The notes: generated from the letters alone by a model not told the origin. Positions 11,744-26,050 are shown, counted from the stretch's first letter. The stretch is 64,000 nt of DNA from Hypomesus transpacificus (GCF_021917145.1 NC_061067.1:3312504-3376503), one strand, 5' to 3'. Numbers and translations: made by a program.

Positions 11744-13650
11744 CTGGAATGGAACAAGGGGAGGATATACAATAGAGTACCTAACAATGGGGGAAACACA
11801 CAGGCAATGACACTGGGCATTAGATGACAACAGAGAGGACTATCCATGAGAGTGCCCAGTTTAAAACAAGTAGTCTGAAGCCTTGCCCTGAGTATTATGT
11901 TTCGGATAGTTTACAGTTTCTAGGAATTTGGACAAGGCACAGGCCGGAACATTATTTGTCAATAAATAAATCTGTGAAATTCAGGACCACATTTTGAATT
12001 CCATTTTAATTTGTAGACTCAAAAACCTTTCCATTAATCCATGACAACACCGAAGTAAGCAGGGGATGATCATGTCAACAGCATCGGGATGAAGTATGTT
12101 CATATCTCACATTTTCATCTTTTGGCAGTTAATGCACCTAGACAATGAACCCTTGCTAATGTCCCTACTGTTAAGCTCTATGGCATCCAGCAGCCCTGAA
12201 ACAATAGCTGTTCCATGCAGAGCCAGTGACAGAAATGTCTGCAACAGAGGGAAGCCACCTCAACCCTTTGGATGGGTCCTGAATAGGACTTCCCCTTCTG
12301 AATAATTGGCTGCATTTGGGTAGAATTGGAGGGTGTTGGCAAATAAGATATGTTCAGTATGACTGGATGTGTCATCATATCCTTTCAAGTAAATAGAAAG
12401 TTGGAGGTACACCATAACATTATACACGTTCTGTACAAACCTTTAAACTATATTTGAAGATAGGCAATACATTGATTCTGCCGTGGTTATGCATTAAAAG
12501 GCCAACACTTGGCATGAGACGAGCCTCATCATATCTGCTTGATTGCTGGTTTGATCAAATGATAACACTGAGTTTATAAGTAGCTGGCTAGTTTCGTAGA
12601 AGCGGGTATCGTCAAATGGACTCGACCATTCCTTATTTCTGTCCGGGATGTCTCCTTCACATAGAAGTTGTATTGAAGCAAACACGTCCAAAACCAATAT
12701 AAAGCTTGATGCATTAGATACCGATTGCAAGGTTTGAATTTGCAGATATATCCCATTTCAGAAATCCTCTGTCCAGGTGCACAAGCACTTCCGTTCATTA
12801 ATACAATACCGACTAAGGTGTTCTAGTTAGCTAGCTCAAGACTAAAAAGCCATTTGATGCATAAACTGATCGTTCATCTGTCTGAACAAACCGAATGTCT
12901 TTTATTAATAAAAAAATGTATTTAACACAAGCAGAACAGCATGCATAAATCATAAAAGCATTTATGTTGTGAGACTGCGAAGCACTGGTCAACAAGCTAG
13001 CTAGCAAGCTAGTGCAGCTAACAAGGTAGCTGGCTGGTCTGCTTGGCTGGACAGTCAGCAGACACAGCACAACACCAAACAGGCTAGCTAGCTAGCTACA
13101 GCTAGCTACAGTAGCTAGATGGCAGTTGCCTCAAGTGACACGGCCACCGACTGCACCAAAACAACACATGACAGGTCATAAGGATATAAACGGGGGCATA
13201 CGTACACACTGCCTATAACAAATGGCTCACATTTATCGCCTTTTCATCTGCATTAGCCCGTTAAAGCGGTTATATTGTGGCAAAACCCCGGTTTAAAACT
13301 CGGCATGAATGTGCAGGCAGGCATCATGGCTGATCGGACAAACACCCCCCCAGTTAGCATCACATAATGCAAACGCGAGTCCGGAGCGCTAATATTCACC
13401 ACTACAATAAACATGTACATGTGTCATCTCACTACACAATCCACATGCTTTCGGACAAAAGATTCACTCATACGTCTTCGTTTTTCTGTACCTTTGTCCA
13501 GGGCCAGACCCCAGTTACACCTCCAACATTGGCAAACACTAAAGAGAACTGATGGAAGCAGGAACAAACCACACTGTAATTCGGGTGAAATGTACATTTC
13601 AATTCCTAAACGTCAAACAATAGAAACTGCAGGTGAGTCTGACTAAGACA
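11744..13650. other. stau2 upstream region / stau2-ube2w intergenic
   Basis: It must contain at least one noncoding stau2 5' exon and the promoter, because the first coding exon is preceded by a splice acceptor. I could not place that exon. CpG-containing sequence near 13370-13395 is the best promoter candidate. A CTAG tandem (GCTAGCTAGCTAGC and variants) sits at 13081-13118. Short open frames (12494-13070) show no family motif. Confidence 0.4.
13081..13118. repeat. CTAG-rich microsatellite
   Basis: Repeated GCTA/CTAG units, interrupted twice by CAG. The unit is its own reverse complement, so the tract can form hairpins on either strand. Confidence 0.75.
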
Positions 13651-14399
13651 TTTTATTCATCAAGGGACAAAATACAAAACCTATGTAAGGACTGTTAATT
13701 GCTTAGTAGAATTATCAACAACACCCGCGCATGCAAAGAATGGTTCAGTCTCACTTTGCTTCCTGAGAGCTACAGCTGTGCATGAAGAATGTTGTCAAGT
13801 TAGTAGGCCTTTCCTATGAACTCTTGTAATATCATTACTCTAAAAGTACATCTCATATAATTTGATAGCAATATATGATAATGTATGTATTTCTTTATGT
13901 AATGTTCCTGTAATAATTATTTTAATGATCACTAATGAATACCATGTTTTAATAAACTGAATGATGTAGTGGACCTAGCGTTTTTTCAGCGTCTAGTCTA
14001 TAACCATGCACTTCGGCTTCTTTGAATGCAGTGTCCATTAAACAGTCCTGGGCATCCACTTGTTGTGGTACTTTACTGTCACTGCAAATCCGTTTCACAG
14101 CAAGTGGTTCACATGTTTGCCCAGGATGCCATTCAATACTACTACTAATTATACTATACAGGTCGGACTGAGGTTAGAAATTAGTTGACAAACCTGCTTA
14201 CAATCAACCATGACACCAATAAATCTGCTTGCACTGTTTTTTCTAATCTGTTTTACAAGGCACCACCACTAGATGACACTACAGTCTTCTCACTCGAAAT
14301 TGCTCAAATGTAAGCTTTATATAGGTGTTGTATCCTAAAGTCTGAAACCACTGTAAAACACACTAAACTCCATGTGTGTATGTATATGTCATTTAAAAT

Positions 14400-16664
14400 A
14401 TATAATTAAATACAATTAATGGAATGACAACAATAACACATGCAACACAAGTTTGAATTAAAAGTGAATCTCTGCTTTAATTATTGATTATGAAAATGAA
14501 CAGGCACCTCTTACATGGAGCTTGCACATCCCAGAAAACAAATTCTCAAAATATAAATAATAACACCCCATTAGTGTTTATCACTCACAACAACCTGCAA
14601 GCTAAGAATTCAAACCACATTTAAAATTTTTACAAAGCCTAAACCAAAGAAGAAAAGAAAAAAAACAAGTAAAAGCCATCCAAATCCTCTTTTAGATTGT
14701 ATTCACTCCAGGGTTTTTCAAAAACTCAACTTGCCTACTGTCACTGGATGAAGGCTTTTTGTTCACACACTAATGCCATTGTGACTGAATTTACAAAATC
14801 GATTTAGTCCTGCTGTCAGTTCTCGGCATAAAACAACAGCAGAACCACTACAGTGTAATACACAAAAAGGTAGATAGACATCTTTATGTTTTTAATATAG
14901 TTCCTAGATACCAGTGTGCCGTGGTAATCTCTATACCATCATTCACTCAGATTCAGTCAAGACTCAGACCCATGGACATCAAAGCAAAAAAAACACACAA
15001 AGAAATAACCCAGAATGTGAAATTCAAGTATATTTTCTGAATGAATGGCGACAGGAAACCCATCTATAGGAATGGAGTGATTACTGTCAGAAACAACACC
15101 TATCTGTATGGCCTCCAGCAGGTAGCACTGTCTGCTGATCCATCCAATTAAACTGTTTATAGAAGTGGGATATTTACTATGGTTGTTGCCTGGTTTGGTG
15201 CTAATAATAATAATATGATGGGTTTAAATTTGCATGCACCCCTACGGTTAAAACTACTAAACCTTCGACCGACAGTAGTTGTGTTTTTGATTAACTGACT
15301 GAATTCTAAAATGATAAACTGCAGAGAAACTTTGAATGAAAAAAGCCCTCTTCTAGTCCTTCCCCTATAATGTAAAGAAACTGCACCCACTGCTAACATC
15401 GGTCATAACATTTCAAAATGTAAAGACTTATTTACAATAGTTTTAGACATGTTATAATTTCACAAAGTAACAGTCTCTTTTGGTGAAAATATAGGTAAAT
15501 GCAAAATATCTGATAGGAATCTTTTTTTAAGAGGTGATCTCTTATTGAAAAAAGTACCTGAGCCAAAACTCTGACCAGGGGAGTCTCTTGTCTTGCAGAT
15601 TTCTAAACAGACACCTGTCACCCTTTACCACTGTGCTGGAGATCCAAATAGAGATTTTAAATTAAATAACACATAAATACACAAGCTATCCCATCAAACG
15701 TATACCCATTTCCAAATATTAACGACTTGAAAGGTACAATATTTAAAATCAGACATTTTGCAGATTAAAGCAATCAAAAATAAAATAAAAAGGTAAGATA
15801 CAAATAAAAATGGATCACACAACTAAGTTCTCTTACAGACATTCGTTACATGAAAGTGATACTGTTACACATCTCTGGGCTTGGACTGGACATTACTTGA
15901 GTTCAGGCCACTAAAGAGAGGTGCATGAAGCTAAGTGATAAGTTTGCCATTGCTTGTATTTTTAACCTTATCAGTACCAACATTCTGTCAACCAACTGCA
16001 GTTTGGCCTGTCCTTGGAAGATGAGAGGTAAGAGAATATAATTTCTGAATCAAAGGTTAGCAACGTAAAAGCCATTTCAAAACCCTGTCACCTGAAAACT
16101 AAAATGGTGGGTAGATTACAGTACAACAGCCTGTTTGGAATAACATTAAGTTGTGCCTTTAGATTTCTTTTTCACAGTGCATGTAATTTCAGACAATACA
16201 TAGGGGAATTAACTGGTAAAAACGCTCAGATTCCTTCCAGACAGATGATTAGATTTGGATATCTCTTTGCAGGCCCAAGCATGCATCCTTCATTATTATT
16301 ATTGCACAATACACAAGGACCTTAAAATGTACCCATAAAAACTAAAAAATTAAAATAGACAAGTTAATCTTGAAACAAGAAATATAATAATCTCACTACA
16401 AAACCATCTTGCTTGCTGCATAACTACCTGTTGTCAAAACAATCCATGTTGGGTGCATATAACGTTCCTTTATTTTCTTATATTGTATATTACAACCGGC
16501 TAAAACATGCATCCAACTGCCCAGGGGGAAATGCAGTCAAGTCTCCAGCGCATGGTGTCCATTTTTCCAGTCTAAGGTCAGAGTTCAAAGACTGAATGAT
16601 TAAAAAGTGCTTCATGTAGGTCAGTAGGACTTCTGTCTCCTAGGGCTGTTACAAAGTTTATACA
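14400..16664 (-). other. ube2w: ube2w 3'UTR and downstream flank
   Basis: AT-rich sequence without a coding frame following the stop. A minus-strand AATAAA (plus tttatt) lies at 16469-16474, about 190 bases after the stop, a plausible proximal polyadenylation signal. Another is at 13652-13657, the far possible end. The exact extent is not resolvable from sequence. Confidence 0.5.
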
Positions 16665-16678
16665 TTAGCAGGTATCAT
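16665..16678 (-). CDS. ube2w: ube2w last coding exon (DDTC stop)
   Basis: Only 14 coding bases: acceptor ttccacag, then AT GAT ACC TGC TAA, giving DDTC and stop. This matches the vertebrate UBE2W C-terminus and is too short for an automatic gene finder to call with confidence. Confidence 0.93.
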
Positions 16679-19600
16679 CTGTGGAAGGAGTCAGAGGGGA
16701 AAAATAATTCAGAACACTATCAGTGCCCTTCTTTACTTAATTCATCAGTGCAAATTCATCAGTGCAATGTGTACAGTTTTGTTTACATAATGAATGAACC
16801 TGATGGTGGTAACAAGTCTGTCCACTAATTCAATAAAAGACAGAATTTAAATAATACACACCATGATACCACCATTTAGTCTTCTTTGGATTTTTGTTGC
16901 ACGTTCTTACGTAGAACGAGTTATCAGGGGGCCGTCTCTGTTGAAAGAGAGGGTGTTATTCTCCTATAAAAAAAAATGACTGCAGTTTCATTTACATCAC
17001 ATTTTGAATCATCCCTAAATGTTGCCTGTGATCCTATTTGAACAGCAGGGGATCTAGTGAGCAGACACATCCAAGAGAGATAGAGAGAGACAGAGACATG
17101 TCTGTTCATTCTTCACAGTCAAACCCCAATGCTACATTTTTAAACCAGCAACACAACAGAGGTGTGGAAAGACTCCATCCCAGGGTCCATTACCTTCCAC
17201 TTACCTTTTCTTTGCAGCTTGACAGCATGCTGATAATGCTAAGACAGACTGATTGCACTGACAGTGCCGGTGACCAGTCTTCTGTTAGAATGGATAGGCA
17301 GATGTGACCGTTGCTATATACATGAGGATGGACAGGTATATTCTCCCCCGTGAACATTACCTGAAATGATAAGAGAAACAAAAACCACGGTCAATTCAAT
17401 GTTTTGTGTAAAATGTTATCGGCCAATCGATGACCTCCCTTTTGAGTCCTGTCGACCTTGATCCTTGCCTACTCCAGCTGGCTTAACAATTGACCCCAAT
17501 TTGGTAGAAATAACCTTTTCTAGATTTTACATGGAGTCGGGGGGGGGGGGGCAGACAGAGATCTGAATTGGGAGAGTAGTCGTCTGGAATGAGTTCAGAT
17601 TTTCGCATTAATAGCAGAAAATAATGAGACTTGCTGTTTAAGCCTGGTCTTAGCTCTCTACAGCGACATGAGGCTGTGGGATTAGGAAAGGGGGGGCATG
17701 TTGGGGGGGGCGCAGATAAGAATTGAAAAGGGTATAGTGAGAGGATGAGGGATAGCAGATGTAAAAAAAAAATTTAAAAAAAGGGGGGGGGGGGTTCAAA
17801 TATGACCAGGGTAAAGACGCAGAGGAATGGATAGGACCAGTTATAAAAGAGTAAAGAGATTTGAAAGGGAAGTGGCAGGGTAGGATGAAGTTCATGAAAA
17901 CTTTTAGAAGGGATTGGCAGGATAAAAATAAGGTCCTTTCCAAGATATGGAAAGGACCTTTCATAAAAGAGATGGGGGGGGGGGGGGAGTATTAAAATGG
18001 GGTGAGTAGGAGAGAGTGAGGGAGGATAGAGAGGCAACACATAGTTAACAAGAGAGACAAGAGAGTCTGGGAGAAACACCACACCTCATCAGAATGGATA
18101 AAAACAGCAGGGCAAATCTGGTTCTCGCTTTAACATGAAGAACAGGCCAGAGGTCACTGCTACATGGCTAATGTACTCCTACCAGGGTATGCTCTCACTT
18201 CCTGAAAAAAAAGTATTGTGCCCAAGAGAGGCTCTAAAGCAAAGTGGTACATTTGGGAGGTCATCTTCATCTAAAACTCTACCATAAATAGGCACAGTCC
18301 ATCCATTGACACGTACCCCACTTCACGACAGCAGAGGTGGGGTTTAAGTAGCCTATCGAATCTCATTTTCTCAGCACCAACCAACCTCTATTCATAGGTT
18401 GCCAGGCTGCTGATATATCAAATAAGATTGGAGAGTTAAGCTAATCCCCTCAAACATGGCCCAGCCCAACGGCTCTCCATTGGTTTCCATCCGGCCGGAA
18501 TGGCTTCTCTGAGCTGGTCTGCCATGATCCCATTACCAGCCACAGGTCCCACTGTGCCCTACGCATTGGGTTGGCAACCAGGCACAGATGGCACTGCAGC
18601 CTACCCAGAATCAGATGTCAAAAGGACCAAACGCATCTGTTTTTATTTTATTTTTTTATGTTGTCAACAAAGTATGATGACAGTTTGTACGCAGTATCAA
18701 GCACCAGTCACAATGAAGTAACACTGAGCTTTGAAAACAAAGGTGCAACAACCTACAGACACAGTGACGTAATCATGGAAACAATAGCCTACAGGCAGGT
18801 CTTATGACTTCTAGCCAACACCTACACACATTCTTTCTTTACAGCACTAGACGTAACAAGCCTGTCCATCTGTAAGAATAGGATAGTACAAGCCCCTCCC
18901 CCTCATATGACAGTTTGATAAAGGAACTGTTACTAAGCAACATGCACAAGGCTACATCCTGTCATTGCCTACTGGTTCCATGCACACGATACTGCTCGAC
19001 TTACCTGAGGCGAATCAAAAGGATATCGACTACTGAATTTGAAAAGCAGCTGAAATTTCTCTCCTTCGTAGAGTGTGCCCGAGGCTCCTTCCATATCAAC
19101 AATCCACCTGAAAAAGAACAGACAAAAGAATCCACAGTGTGGATTACATCATCACGTCATTTAGGATGATGTTTAATTTCCATGATAGATCTAACAAAGT
19201 ATGTGCTTGTGTGTATGCATGCCTGGGTGTGGGGGCACATGCAAGTGTGTGTACCCCCCCGGTTTATGAAAGAAACGGCTGCATCTGACTACTACTCCCA
19301 AACCCCAGTCTGGGCCATCGGTCGTGAACAGCCCTGTGAAGATGGGTCAGATATACCTAGCACAAATAGTCCCTCTGTAATCGAGGTGTATATAACACCA
19401 CAGGATAAGCCACCAATTGGCGAAGCATTCTGATAGTGACCCAGTGAGGTCCTGTGATAAAGCCTAATGTTACTCTGACACGTTACATAAAAGTCACCTA
19501 ATCGGGGAATAGATGTGCTACATGACCTCAAGTTCAGGGTTTCAAAACTGCTCACCCAATCCCAGGAAATGCCTCACATTTTCCCAAAAATGTGGTTATG

Positions 19601-22600
19601 CCACACATTAGGCTATATCTTGTTTCAAAAGGATTCTATTACATAATGGTTAGTTTTGGTTATTTCTTGATATGAGGAAGGCCTATTTACTTCTATAAGA
19701 GCTCAAGTTAGGATTTCCAATAAAACAACACTAAATAGCACCACATTAACAATGATGTTGACGGTTATGCATATCAAAAGTGCTCTGGTAACGCTGTCTG
19801 GGCCTGACCTAGCTGCTATCATAAACTTAGCGTGAAGACAGACACCCTGGTGTGAAGCACAAGAACAGACCTCCAGGACACACAGAACCCTGCTAACTAA
19901 AACGAAAGGACCACTGGATTACGTCCATGTGTAACAGCACTGTCTGAGGAGAGCTTTAGCCTAGACTTAGGTTTCTCCTAAAACAATTTATGGCTTACGC
20001 ATCAGAATGTACTTTTGAAGGATACTGACTACCTGAGCAGAATAACAAGAGAAAGAACACATTGAATGCTATGTATGCAAACACAAATAGTTCAAATACA
20101 GTGTTATTAACCATGACAGGTGTAAGGCACGCCAAATATTTCTACACTATAGTTACAGTGACAAACAACGCCCACACCACCCCTGACATCAGAATGCACC
20201 AAAAATATAAGCCAGCTAAACAAGTCATTCCAGAGACACATGGTGTGTCTTTATTGGCACAGTGGGTACTTTTAGAAACCAGAACAGAGTATCTTACGCA
20301 GTGGCTGTCAAACTGTGTTCAGCTATCAACCAGGCCCAATTTTTTGGGGGGGTATCATATATTGGTTGATACAAAAAGGCTAATATTTTAATTACATTTA
20401 ATATTTAGCTTTACGACCAAGACCGGACCACTTTTTTTGTATACCAAAAGGTTAAGATTTAAATGTAATTTAATATTTTGTTTGCGATTAGGTTGACAAC
20501 GCTACAATGATATTAGCCAAATAATTGTGTGGCGGTCTGCAAGAACCCGATGACGTGGCTGTAGCCAAAAAATATAAAAAATCAGTTCTGTCAAAATTGA
20601 GATTTTTTATGTTTTGTATAGTTAACACTCTAAACTTAATTGTGATGTACAAAAAGTATATGATTTCTTATAAAAAAACAGTTAATTTCAACGTTTTTTG
20701 TTAGTTAACAAGAGTTTCAAGCCATGTCAAATCACATTCAGTTTGCCTGCTCCTTCGAGTGCTGCAGCAGCCCCAAATAACTGATCAATGAAGTCAGGCT
20801 GTTAAACTTAAAAATAACTTACTGAGAAGTTATTAATGTAAACAGATTGACAATCTGTTTGAAACAGTCAAGTTGAGTGTAGGTGTTTCCCTCATGCATC
20901 ACAATAGAATTAGAATGAAACGGAGCGGAATCTTTGAATGCAGTTTTCTCCCTCATCACTTTTTGACACGGGTCAACTTTAAAATGATTTAACTTTAGTT
21001 GTGATAAAGATATCTGAGTGATTTGAACACATTTATATTCAAGAAGGTTTGTAGATTCCAAAGGTGTATACCACCCAGAAAGTCAGATTTTCACCATGTG
21101 AAGGGTTTCCCCATGGCCCCCACACAATTACTATGGACCCAACCAACTCTATTTGGGAGGGGAGAACTCCCTCACATGGTACAAGCCATGCAGCGGCTGC
21201 GGTGTCAGAATGCGCAACGTTTGTAGCATTCTTTAAGAGAAGATAGACTAACGTGACAAATGTCAACAACAAAAAATCCTCGACCGGCCCAAAAGTGAAG
21301 CGGCCCACCGGGAATTCTCTATCAACCATCTAAAGCTTCAAACATTTCCTGTTGGCCTACGGGCATTCCTTTGTTTAAACTACTTAAAAGTAATCATTCA
21401 AAAACAACCCAAATGCTAAATGGTACGACTGTCCAAAGCAATACAACAAAGGCCTAATCACTACAACATTGGAGTTATGACTGCATGATAATGACCAATA
21501 CAACTAGTCAAAACTTATATTGTAAAAGATGGGCTTTCTTTTCCCTTACTGCTTGTTAGATTGACTCACATAGCAACAGTATCTATGGGGGTGGGACACA
21601 AGAAAGGTCAGCAGTCTCTGTCTTTGCTACACTACCCTCACACTTGCACGCCAACAACTAAATATTTTATGAGGATGAATAGTGACACTGTACATTAGAG
21701 ATGCTCAACCTGGAGACTGAAGATTCCAATTCGGAGTTATAACTCTTACAGTATTCGACCCCCATTCTACACGATTGGATAGCAAAAACAGCAATCATGT
21801 TTACAGGCTGTCTAGTCAAAGTGTTTCTAAACCATAAACACAATAAACACTGCTAGCTGTAGTTCTCACTATTGTGGGATAAGGTTTTAAACAGTTACAC
21901 ATTCTTCCTCGAAAATTCTTCCATCCAAAATGTTTCAATCGGATGTTTCATCTGCATGTTTGTGAATGTTTTATAGGAATATTGACCAAGACGAGCGCAG
22001 GCAAAAATTTAAACAAGAAGCAATCGGTGACAAGTACTTACTGTGTAATTGTGTTTTGCACACTTTTTTCGTTTAGCGTCATTCCAGGGGGTGGATCATT
22101 CTGCAGAGCTAATAGTTCCTTTTGAAGTCTTTTCTGTAAGAGATAGCAAACCTTTAGTCACCACTGCTATCGTCAATAGCGAACTTTCACTCACTAGTTT
22201 CCCCAATGGCCTCATACCTACAGCTACAAGAATATTATTTAGCTGCTGCCACACCGCTAAAGCTAGGCTACATGAAAACTAATGTTGAATCCCAATCCCA
22301 CTCGGAGACAGCAAGAGTAGAGCAAAAGGAATCAATTTACTATGACCTAACCAAGTTTAACACACTAATAGGTAGTTAGTCTAGTATCTATTTATAAAAT
22401 CAGCAATACATCAATGAAAACTGGTGTGGTGTTTCACTATTGTGGGTAGCGCCTGTAGCTTGATAGTTCTATAGCCTGCAATTATCCTCAACGACACGAC
22501 ATCAGGCAAGCTAGCGACCGTCCATAGCACTTACAGTTAGCATTCGATGCCTACATAGGCTAAGCCAGCTAGAAGCAAGATACGTTCTAGCAACTACCAT

Positions 22601-22967
22601 AACTTCAATAACAGGTGGAATATGTGTCAGCTATTACAAATTCTCAACATATCCCAGGAAATATCGATAAGCCTGACAGTCGGTGTGCCAAATAAACGTT
22701 CTCTTCAGGTAGCTAGGTCGAGACGCGAGTAGCAATCCAGCTACTAGCTAGCTTGTTTAGCCTTATGTTTGTTCTGTTCGTGTTGATGTGCCATGGTTAA
22801 AATAGCTGTTTTTTCCTCACTTTTGCATTTATTTTCACAACGAAATAATCCTACGTGAAATATGAATTCGCTATAAACCCTTGACGGATGTGGGCACCCG
22901 AAATACAATGATAAACGAATAAAAAAACGATCGCTGTCAGAAACATTCTTACCTGCATCGACGCCAT
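16665..22967 (-). CDS. ube2w: ube2w, ubiquitin-conjugating enzyme E2 W (complete)
   Basis: E2 enzyme known for attaching ubiquitin to the alpha-amino group of substrate N-termini, usually with CHIP-type or RING E3 partners. Six coding exons on the minus strand: 22967-22953, 22133-22042, 19107-19005, 17360-17205, 16937-16862, 16678-16665. Together they give 456 nt, 151 residues plus stop, exactly the family length. Visible landmarks: MASMQ start, [16 protein letters not shown], the UBC core [19 protein letters not shown], and the active site [19 protein letters not shown] with Cys91 as the thioester cysteine. As in other UBE2W proteins the usual HPN tripeptide is HPH (81-83). The C-terminus is KWWYHDDTC, the flexible family tail. 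All junctions are canonical and in frame; no defects. Confidence 0.98.
16862..16937 (-). CDS. ube2w: ube2w exon 5
   Basis: 76 nt, acceptor ttcaacag, donor gtgtgt. It encodes [17 protein letters not shown] and KKTKWWYH. Reading past the donor would give a different short tail, but splicing to 16678 restores the family C-terminus. Confidence 0.95.
17205..17360 (-). CDS. ube2w: ube2w exon 4 (active site)
   Basis: 156 nt (52 codons), phase 0 at both ends. It contains [20 protein letters not shown] with catalytic Cys91, then [16 protein letters not shown]. Confidence 0.98.
17539..17987 (+). repeat. purine-rich block with three G runs
   Basis: G runs of 13 (17539-17551), 12 (17783-17794) and 14 (17974-17987) bases within a stretch that is mostly G and A on the plus strand. 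Minus-strand frames across it (Pro, Ser, Leu-rich) are composition artefacts. Lies in the ube2w intron upstream of exon 4. Confidence 0.85.
19005..19107 (-). CDS. ube2w: ube2w exon 3
   Basis: 103 nt, acceptor tttttcag, donor gtaagt. It encodes [19 protein letters not shown] and the [13 protein letters not shown] strand of the UBC fold. Confidence 0.97.
22042..22133 (-). CDS. ube2w: ube2w exon 2
   Basis: 92 nt, acceptor cttacag, donor gtaagt. It encodes [18 protein letters not shown] through QNTIT and ends in phase 2. This is the E2 N-terminal helix. Confidence 0.97.
22953..22967 (-). CDS. ube2w: ube2w exon 1 coding part (MASMQ)
   Basis: Fifteen coding bases from ATG at 22967-22965 to the donor gtaaga. 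This is the conserved short first exon; the 5'UTR continues to the right, toward about 23040. Confidence 0.95.
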
Positions 22968-23045
22968 GATGGAAACCCCCTGCATCAGAGCAGAGCAACG
23001 CAGAACTACACGTATGGGTCACATGGGATGTGTAGACAGAACAAA
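22968..23045 (-). promoter_or_regulatory. ube2w: ube2w 5'UTR / promoter-proximal region
   Basis: Sequence immediately upstream of the ATG, with no splice acceptor before it, so exon 1 probably carries the 5'UTR. No TATA box is evident. The boundary is approximate. Confidence 0.35.
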
Positions 23046-24015
23046 ACAAAACACATTAGAAGGTGCGTTGATTGCGGCAAGTCCAGTAAAAAAGTGACTG
23101 TCCGACCCAGTAAGCTACATGCCTCAGATATGCCTACACTGTTTAAGATGAATACAAGCAGTAAGTCGCTAGACTTTAGTAATGACCAAGTTGCTTAAAT
23201 GGCAAAGATTTGTTTTCTTTATAAAACTTGGTTCAGCTTCCGATCAACTGTCAACATGTCGTATTTATACCATCATAATTTGATTCCTGGAAAAAAAAGT
23301 CATAACTCTACACTGTAATATATTTTCATAAAATATGCTGGACCTGTCCTCCTCCGGGGCCTTGCATTGTAAAACATACTCGTGACAAAAAATTACCTTT
23401 TAAGGTCAGACATGGCCTCTGCAAGGGACGTCTGGCTGCATGCCTGTGAATTGATGCAAGACTCACAACTTCAATCTAGAGTACAGAATTGTGAGAAGAG
23501 CAATAATATAACAATCATATTAGACAAAGTCTACCAACCTCTGAAACAATTTTAATCTTACAATGGCTACAGTAACATGTGCATAGATGGGTGGTCAGCA
23601 AAAATCCTTGCTTGTAATGGGCTAAATACTCTTAGATGGGTCATTTTCTACCTCAGCTGCATTTCTGAGAAGGCTCAGAAAGGGGCTTGAGTGGTGTGCT
23701 TTACCAAATGTTACTGCCTGGTGAGATCCAGTGTATCTAATTGACTAAGTAGAACACTGACTGAGACATCCTCAAAGAAACGCATCATGACAAAGATACA
23801 TGCAAACCGATTAGTTTACTTGACCCCAACTTTATCCCTTCAAACGAATCTCTGATTCATGGGTAGAAAAACGTTTAATTTTCTTTCAAACTCTGGCCTG
23901 TCAAAATAGTTCCACCTTTTTTTCTCATTCTCAAGTTTTGTAGGGGTCATAATTGCAGATCTTTCAAAAAAATCATGTACTGCACATTTAGCACCAATTC
24001 ACTCACCAAAAAGAC
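23046..24015. other. ube2w-eloc intergenic spacer
   Basis: About 1 kb between the ube2w start and the eloc polyadenylation signal. I see no coding frame, RNA gene or recognisable repeat here. Confidence 0.6.
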
Positions 24016-24293
24016 TTTATTGTGGACAAGTGAGGAATGCCAAAGCTAAGGAACAGCCACATTTGTCACATTGCAGAACAACTGGTGATGTCACCCATCC
24101 ATTATATTAAAATGTAAGTCTTCACTACCAATAAAATGAGGACAAAGAGCAAAAGCAATGTTTACAAAGCATACCGACATACTCCCATCATTCAAATGTT
24201 TTTCTTTATCTGAAGCACATGGCAAACAAGTTAAATACGGTAGTCAAAAAATAATAATCTAAAAATGTTGAGGCTGCTACATTTTTGGTGGGT
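24016..24293 (-). other. eloc: eloc 3'UTR
   Basis: From the stop codon down to a minus-strand AATAAA (plus tttatt, 24016-24021), the first such hexamer after the stop. Confidence 0.6.
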
Positions 24294-25263
<970 letters not shown>

Positions 25264-25267
<4 letters not shown>

Positions 25268-25295
25268 CTTGCCTTGAAAACCTCAGTTCGAATGC
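25264..25295 (-). CDS. eloc: eloc start-codon exon
   Basis: A 32-nt exon (acceptor ttttag at 25296, donor gtgagt). Its last four bases are ATGG, supplying the start codon and one base of the second codon. The first 28 bases are 5'UTR. Confidence 0.92.
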
Positions 25296-25943
25296 CTAAA
25301 AACAATAAACCATTTGCATTAGGAAATTAGTTCATTATTGCAGATGTATGCAGTTCAACACAGATACGCCAACGTTTTACATGTGAAAAACACGACTTTA
25401 ACTAGCCAATTGGTTAGCGCTAGTTAACCTAGCCAAATCCCAGAATAGGCCAGGTACAAGTCAGCATTAATAGCTAGCATTAACTAACTTTAGCTAATTG
25501 CAATGCTACTACTCGCTTGAAGACAATACTGAGCAACCACAACTAGTAAAAGCCTCCTGTTACCTAGTTAGCCCACACACCGTTTATTATAATTAAGCAA
25601 TGAATAGAAAAACAAAGTCGTAAGTCATAACATAGGGCATATAATTGACACGTTTAATAAGTAAGTATTCACAGTTAGACAGCAAGCCAAATAATTTACT
25701 TGCCATCACAATAGATTGTGATAGTTAGCTCTAGCTATCCGCGCTAGCGGACCAATAGCTACAGTGGCCATAGCCTGCTCTGTGCTAGCTGACTAGCACT
25801 CGAGCTTGACTTGTTTTAGATTTTGACTAAACAAATATTATTACCTTAGCTAGGTATATAGTTATACGACTAATACATTATGAAAAGCCACATCAAACAC
25901 ACTACGCCTAATGTGATGTCTTAAAATACAGTTTTCTCCTTAC

Positions 25944-25985
25944 CACACAACAATCAAATGTCTTGGATTTTTGCTTTGGCTAACA
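25944..25985 (-). other. eloc: eloc noncoding exon 1 (5'UTR)
   Basis: A good donor, gtaagg, follows 25944 on the minus strand. The 5' end is estimated from a TATA-like sequence about 30 bases upstream. Inferred, not proven. Confidence 0.5.
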
Positions 25986-25999
25986 AGATGCTGCCACAG

Positions 26000-26050
26000 G
26001 AAGCAGTTCTATATAACAGCCGTGCGTGAATGTTTGCTTCCGTTTAAGTC
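26000..26050 (-). promoter_or_regulatory. eloc: eloc core promoter (predicted)
   Basis: On the minus strand a TATATAG lies at 26015-26009, followed by an ETS-type site (CTTCCTG, near 26000) and preceded by another GGAAGC (near 26040). Placement immediately before a 5'UTR exon with a good donor supports the call; exact start site unknown. Confidence 0.45.

Larger units (their letters stand above)
16679..22952 (-). other. ube2w: ube2w introns
   Basis: Between the six exons. The block 17539-17987 is strongly purine-rich and holds three G runs of 13, 12 and 14 bases (17539, 17783, 17974). The stretch 20330-20530 is AT-rich with an inverted 12-mer (AATTACATTTAA near 20392, complement near 20456). 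No additional exon or gene was recognised. Confidence 0.7.
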
